Shown here: piece after piece, positions 12,890 to 12,941 of the stretch
Numbering within the stretch: position 1 is the first letter of the stretch
Layout of the letters: every line of letters starts with the position of its first letter
From: Stenotrophomonas maltophilia
GTDB lineage: Bacteria; Pseudomonadota; Gammaproteobacteria; Xanthomonadales; Xanthomonadaceae
Assembly (NCBI GenBank): GCA_002387845.1
Contig: DGLB01000017.1
Coordinates: forward strand, 1,139-14,079
Reading direction: 5' to 3'
DNA length: 12,941 nucleotides
Notes under the pieces: generated by a model
Databases searched by the model: none
Told to the model about the DNA's origin: nothing
The model's input: only the letters and a program-made list of their open reading frames with translations
Program-made: the position numbers and the translations under genes

Positions 12890-12941
12890 GCTGTTGGTTT
12901 TGTGCGGACAGCCGGTGTTCACGGCATCTCTGGTTTGGCGG

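Overview
The window looks like a chromosomal segment of a high-GC gammaproteobacterium of the Xanthomonadaceae, most likely Stenotrophomonas. The reasons are the gene content, a large TonB-dependent receptor of the type expanded in this family, and two short hairpins that begin with GTAG, resembling the SMAG repeats described in Stenotrophomonas maltophilia. No phage, transposase, CRISPR, tRNA or rRNA gene was seen. Most of the window is conserved chromosomal sequence, and the unusual points are in regulation and degenerate domains.

Left part (1-1810, + strand): the 3' five-sixths of inorganic pyrophosphatase (ppa), a hairpin, and then a receiver-like/HDOD protein whose receiver has lost its phosphorylation residues. 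A GTAG hairpin and a strong intrinsic terminator follow. A second intrinsic terminator faces the other way and closes the next gene.

Middle part (1893-8140, - strand): three genes read leftward. They are a membrane-anchored winged-helix regulator with a periplasmic TolB-like propeller, an AraC-type regulator, and a TonB-dependent outer-membrane receptor. This is a cell-envelope uptake gene behind two regulators, with no catabolic enzyme beside it, so the imported substrate cannot be named. The 272-base gap after these genes (8141-8412) is AT-rich in part. It holds a UUCG-loop terminator pointing in an orphan direction and a third repeat arm that could form an alternative structure.

Right part (8413-12832): thiC on the - strand, preceded by a clear TPP riboswitch and a hairpin that covers its ribosome-binding site. 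Thirty-three bases behind thiC is a six-helix ion-channel-like protein with a non-canonical selectivity filter, probably co-transcribed with thiC. Divergently, on the + strand, lies a BCCT-family (betaine/choline/carnitine-type) transporter, followed by a second GTAG hairpin near the right edge.

No complete new defence or biosynthetic system was found. The best leads are the channel-like protein placed in a thiamine-controlled unit, the non-phosphorylatable receiver/HDOD protein, the mutually exclusive hairpins at 8254-8382, and the receptor with its two regulators.
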